Below, one piece after another: positions 60,804 through 64,000 of a DNA stretch of 64,000 nucleotides. Made by a program: the position numbers and the translations under genes. This DNA comes from JAVBTT01 sp031556035 (lineage in GTDB: Bacteria > Bacillota > Clostridia > Oscillospirales > UBA929), in the NCBI GenBank assembly GCA_031556035.1, contig JAVBTT010000006.1, positions 1 through 64,000 on the forward strand, read 5' to 3'. A model generated the notes under the pieces. It worked only from the letters and a program-made list of their open reading frames with translations, was not told where the DNA came from and did no database searches. Numbering within the stretch: position 1 is the first letter of the stretch; each line of letters opens with the position of its first letter.

Positions 60804-61541
60804 GTGACACTTGAGGTTTTGGGCGTGGATACATACTGCACAATAGCGGGCTCCGGCCCGCATCTGGTTTTTCTCCACGGCTGGGGAGTGGGACACGAGC
60901 TATACGCCCCGCTGCTGGAGCATCTCCAAAAGACGCACACCGTCTTCGCGCCCGATCTACCCGGCTTCGGCAAGACACCGGAGCCGCCGGAGCCGTGGGG
61001 CGTGGACGAGTATGTGTCGTTTTTGCTGGAGTTTATGTCAGCCGCGGGGGTCACAGCCCCCGTCATGATGGGGCACAGCAACGGCGGGCGCGTACTGCTC
61101 AATCTGCTTCCCAGGCACGACACAGGCGCGAAGAAGCTTGTTTTAATAGCCAGCGCGGGCTTGAAGCCCAAACGCGGTTTAGGGTATTACGCCAGAGTCT
61201 ATACTTATAAGGCGGGCAAGGCGGTTCTGACGCCGTTCCCTGGCCTGAAGCGCCGCCTGACTGAAAACCGGGGCTCGGAGGATTACCGCCGCGCGTCCCC
61301 TCTGATGAAGGCCACGATGTCGCGGCTGCTGTCCTCGGACGCGACCGCGCTTCTGCCTAAGATAAGCGTCCCCACCCTACTGATCTGGGGCGAGGACGAC
61401 ACCGCCGCGCTGCTTAGCGACGCGAAAATTATGGAACGCGCTATCCCGGACGCAGGGCTGGCCCAATTGCCGGGCGGCCACTGGGCGTTTATGGAGCAGC
61501 TGCCCCGGACGCTGAGGATATTGGACAGTTTTTTACAATAA
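60804..61541 (+). CDS. Alpha/beta-hydrolase fold protein
   Basis: 245 residues from GTG 60804 (GAGG seven bases upstream). HGWGVG (oxyanion hole), nucleophile elbow GHSNGG with Ser92, acid in LLIWGEDDTA and base His in LPGGHWAFME complete the catalytic triad. No signal peptide; cytosolic. Substrate unknown. It precedes murF and ddl on the same strand, an arrangement seen in several Clostridia, so a role tied to wall precursor metabolism is possible. Confidence 0.85.
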   Translation: MTLEVLGVDTYCTIAGSGPHLVFLHGWGVGHELYAPLLEHLQKTHTVFAPDLPGFGKTPEPPEPWGVDEYVSFLLEFMSAAGVTAPVMMGHSNGGRVLLNLLPRHDTGAKKLVLIASAGLKPKRGLGYYARVYTYKAGKAVLTPFPGLKRRLTENRGSEDYRRASPLMKATMSRLLSSDATALLPKISVPTLLIWGEDDTAALLSDAKIMERAIPDAGLAQLPGGHWAFMEQLPRTLRILDSFLQ

Positions 61542-61689
61542 GAAGAGCGCAGCCGGGCGGGTCTGAAAATATCCAAGGAGAAACGAAGTGTACGACGCAG
61601 GATATTTTCAGACAAAGCGCAGGCGTTTGGCGTAGTCCGCAAAGCGGACGCAGCCAAAGCCGGAGCGGCAGCCCGGCGGGAGCTTGACA
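61542..61689 (+). repeat. GAAGAGCGCAGCC hairpin element after the hydrolase
   Basis: Begins at the base after the TAA stop. Arms 61561-61574 and 61600-61613 are a perfect 14-bp inverted repeat (GTCTGAAAATATCC), 25-nt loop. Ends GGGAGCTTGACA. A CCCCCTTGTT...AAAGGGGG type hairpin follows (about 61699-61742). Confidence 0.85.
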
Positions 61690-61822
61690 ATGCCGGAATC
61701 CCCCTGTCACCTTCGGTGACATCCCCCTTGTTAAAGGGGGACGTTGACGGCACTGTGGGTGCGCCGCATCCCCGCCCGCCGTATCTCACAACACCAACAC
61801 AATCATCTCTGGGAGGGATTCA

Positions 61823-63388
61823 ATGCTCTGGATGCTCCTGTCAGTGTTTTTCGCGTCAGCAATGCTCGTCTCCCTGCGCTTTGTCCACATGCTCCAGCTC
61901 AGCTCCTATCAGACGCCGGGCTACCGCAAGTGGCTCAGGGAGAACGGCGCGGATGTCTACAGGGCCATGGCACCGCTTGCTGTCGGCGCGTTGCTTGCCG
62001 CAATATTTGAGAATGAGTATATGGCTATTGCGGCAGCGGCGTCCATGCTGCTGGCCCTTGTTTTGCAACCGCGCAAAAAAGCGAAAAAGCCGCTGGTCTT
62101 TACGGGCAGGGTGGTGCGCCTGCTTGCGGCGCACGCGCTCCTGCTGGCTGCCCTCTGTATCGCGGCGTATTTCCTGTGGCTTGCCCCGTTTTTATGGCTT
62201 GGCCCACGGGTGCCGATAGCGCTGCTGTGCCTGTCCATGTTCGCGTCCGCCCAGATCCTCATGGTGGCAAACTGGATCACCATGCCGCTGCAAAAGCTTA
62301 TCAACGGCTTTTACCTCAGGGACGCCCAAAACAAGCTCGCCGCTGTCCCGAATCTGCTCGTGATAGGAGTCACCGGAAGCTACGGGAAGACCTCCGCGAA
62401 AGTGTTCCTGCACAAGCTGCTCTCCTCGCGCTACAACGTGCTGATGACCCCGGAGAGCTACAACACCCCGATGGGCGTCGTCCGGGCTATACGGGAGGGC
62501 CTTGAGCCGTCCCACCAGCTCTTTGTCTGCGAGATGGGCGCGCGGCATGTCGGGGACATAGCCGAGCTCTGCCGGATTGTGCGCCCCTCCCACGGCCTGA
62601 TCACCTCCATAGGCCCCCAGCATCTTGAGACGTTCGGGAGCCTTGAGAACATAATCAATACAAAATTTGAGCTGATAGACGCGCTGCCGCCCGAGGGCAT
62701 TGCGTTTCTGGCGGACGGCAACGAGCATATACACCAAAGGCCGATATCCCGGCGCACCGTGCGCTACGCGCTGCGGGACGACACGGGGCTCGACTACCGC
62801 GTGACCGATATATCGGCGGACAGGCGCGGCAGCCGTTTTACAGTGACAACCAGGGACGGTGAGAGCCGGGAATTTCTCACCCCGGTGCTGGGACGGCATC
62901 AGGTAGAGAATATCGCGGGCGCGATTGCGGTGGCTCACACGCTGGGCATCAGTCTGGCCAAGCTCGCGCTGCCGGTCATGGGTTTGGAAAACCCGCCTCA
63001 CCGTCTGAGGCTGATACGCGGCGGCGGCCTGACCGTGATAGACGACGCCTTCAACGCCAACCCCGCCGGAGCCAGGGCCGCTTTGGACACTCTTGCAATG
63101 TTTTCCGGCGCCAAGATACTCGTCACCCCCGGCATGGTCGAGCTGGGAGAAAGGCAAAACGAGCTCAACCGCGAGTTTGGCCGGGACGCCGCCAGCGTGT
63201 GCGACTATGTGGCGCTGGTGGGAGTAAAGCAGACGCTGCCGATAGCAGAGGGACTGCTTGAGGAAGGCTATCCGGAGGCAAGGTGGAGGGCGTTCGACAC
63301 GCTCGGGCAGGCCATGGACTGGGTGCGCGGCCTGGACGCCGAGGACAAGGTTGTGCTGCTTGAGAACGATCTGCCGGATAATTATTGA
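61823..63388 (+). CDS. murF: MurF-type ligase with N-terminal membrane domain
   Basis: 521 residues from ATG 61823 (GGGAGGG RBS). Residues about 1-160 hold four or so membrane helices (MLLSVFFASAMLVSLRFVHML; AAAASMLLALVL; LLLAALCIAAYFLWLAPFLWLG), absent from classical MurF. Then Mur ligase: P-loop GVTGSYGKTS (182-191), ESYNTPMGVV, EMGARHVGDIAEL, the DDAFNANPAG motif and the C-domain (MVELGERQNELNREFG). MurF adds D-Ala-D-Ala to UDP-MurNAc-tripeptide; the membrane fusion would hold it beside MraY/MurG. Followed by ddl, which makes its substrate. Confidence 0.9.
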   Translation: MLWMLLSVFFASAMLVSLRFVHMLQLSSYQTPGYRKWLRENGADVYRAMAPLAVGALLAAIFENEYMAIAAAASMLLALVLQPRKKAKKPLVFTGRVVRLLAAHALLLAALCIAAYFLWLAPFLWLGPRVPIALLCLSMFASAQILMVANWITMPLQKLINGFYLRDAQNKLAAVPNLLVIGVTGSYGKTSAKVFLHKLLSSRYNVLMTPESYNTPMGVVRAIREGLEPSHQLFVCEMGARHVGDIAELCRIVRPSHGLITSIGPQHLETFGSLENIINTKFELIDALPPEGIAFLADGNEHIHQRPISRRTVRYALRDDTGLDYRVTDISADRRGSRFTVTTRDGESREFLTPVLGRHQVENIAGAIAVAHTLGISLAKLALPVMGLENPPHRLRLIRGGGLTVIDDAFNANPAGARAALDTLAMFSGAKILVTPGMVELGERQNELNREFGRDAASVCDYVALVGVKQTLPIAEGLLEEGYPEARWRAFDTLGQAMDWVRGLDAEDKVVLLENDLPDNY

Positions 63389-63572
63389 GAAGAGCGGAGC
63401 CCCCGCGCGTGAGCAAATATGCGACGAGCAGCGGGGAGCGCAGCTTGACATTAAAAAATCCCCCTGTCGGCCACAGGCCGACATCCCCCTTTGACAAGGG
63501 GGACATTGGACTTATTTTTTCCGGGCTTTGCACAAAGCCCATCCCCAAAACATCTCAAAGGAGTGATTCACC
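63389..63572 (+). repeat. Short GAAGAGCGGAGCC element between murF and ddl
   Basis: Starts at the base after the murF stop, ends GCGCAGCTTGACA at 63450, and lacks the right hairpin arm seen in longer copies (62 bp). It is followed by the CCCCCTGTCGG...GGGGGACA repeat (about 63459-63507). Confidence 0.7.
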
Positions 63573-64000
63573 TTGAGCATTCAGGTCGCCGTGTTTTTCG
63601 GCGGGAAAAGCGTCGAGCACGAGGTGTCGGTGATATCCGGCCTCCAAGCCTGCGCCGCGCTGGACAGGGGTAAATATACGGCGGTGCCGGTTTACATCGC
63701 CAAGGACGGCGCGTTTTACAGCGGCGACGAGTTTGGGAAGATAGAGAATTACAGGGACATCCCGAGGCTGCTTGAGAACGCCCGGCAGGTCTACCTGATC
63801 CGCTCGGGCGGCAAGGTGCTGCTCAAGGCCGACGTCAAAAAGCTCTTCGGGGCGGAGAAGCCGCTCCAGATAGACGTGGCCCTGCCGGTTGTTCACGGCA
63901 CGTTCGCCGAGGACGGAACGCTCCAGGGCTACCTTGAGACACTGGGGCTGCCCTACGCCGGGAGCGACGTGCTGTCCTCGGCCGTCAGCATGGATAAGCT
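63573..64000 (+). CDS. ddl: D-alanine--D-alanine ligase (3' end outside window)
   Basis: 142 residues visible from TTG 63573 (AAAGGAG RBS). FFGGKSVEHEVSVISGLQAC is the ATP-grasp ligase N-terminus, then DVALPVVHGTFAEDGTLQGYLETLGLPYAGSDVLSSAVSMDKL, the Ddl signature. It joins two D-Ala for MurF and is directly downstream of murF. The window ends before the catalytic C-terminal half. Confidence 0.95.
   Translation, partial: MSIQVAVFFGGKSVEHEVSVISGLQACAALDRGKYTAVPVYIAKDGAFYSGDEFGKIENYRDIPRLLENARQVYLIRSGGKVLLKADVKKLFGAEKPLQIDVALPVVHGTFAEDGTLQGYLETLGLPYAGSDVLSSAVSMDK

Overview
The window looks like the chromosome of a motile, endospore-forming, anaerobic member of Clostridia (Bacillota). It is GC-rich and probably belongs to the Oscillospirales or a neighbouring order; that placement is inference. 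The evidence is a gerA/gerC/gerB germinant-receptor operon, a GerMN lipoprotein, a BclA-like collagen protein and other likely spore-surface proteins, a flgB-to-motE flagellar operon, PerR, a sensory-type [FeFe] hydrogenase, Gram-positive RBSs with many TTG/GTG starts, and S-layer-homology (SLH) proteins. No tRNA, rRNA, CRISPR array, transposase or phage gene was recognised.

Layout. 1-1.1 kb: an atypical QueD/PTPS-family gene (cut by the window edge) and perR. 1.3-12.2 kb: a spore-surface-like locus with a frameshifted DUF11/Cys-rich gene, a beta-helix adhesin-like protein, a collagen-like BclA homologue, and five consecutive plus-strand genes that all carry the same ~70-residue module (core LSHILNAEGEKLQ), either alone or at the C-terminus. 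12.4-17.8 kb: a beta-helix lipoprotein (GH141-like), a glyoxalase-fold protein and L-fucose isomerase. 17.8-22.1 kb: rodA, tsaE-tsaB-upp and a D,D-carboxypeptidase. 22.3-28.9 kb: comEA, an OmpR/HK two-component pair, a GerMN lipoprotein and a large hybrid kinase. 29-39 kb: trmB, then a flagellar operon (transglycosylase, flgB, flgC, fliE, fliF, fliG, fliH, fliI, fliJ, motE). 39-48 kb: a two-gene unknown operon, SLH proteins, an msmK/ugpC-type ATPase, rsuA, a DUF4830 protein and an AT-rich probably acquired gene. 48-52.4 kb: gerA-gerC-small membrane protein-gerB. 52.8-55 kb: [FeFe] hydrogenase-HATPase-DRTGG signalling operon. 55-56.5 kb: a small repeat protein, a perfect parS site and a Noc/ParB gene. 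57-64 kb: a secreted NAGPA-SLH protein, an alpha/beta hydrolase, a membrane-anchored MurF and the start of ddl.

The intergenic DNA is unusually rich in repeats. One family starts with GAAGAGCGGAGCC and begins at or within a few bases of stop codons, on the same strand. It carries a hairpin whose arm sequence differs between copies while complementarity is kept. A second family is a ~98-bp MITE-like element with ends ACTAATACC...GGTATTAGT. There is also a 54-bp inverted pair in the spore-surface locus and a ~205-bp repeat present twice. The shared LSHILNAEGEK module and the stop-codon-associated hairpin repeat are the two signals I consider most worth pursuing.
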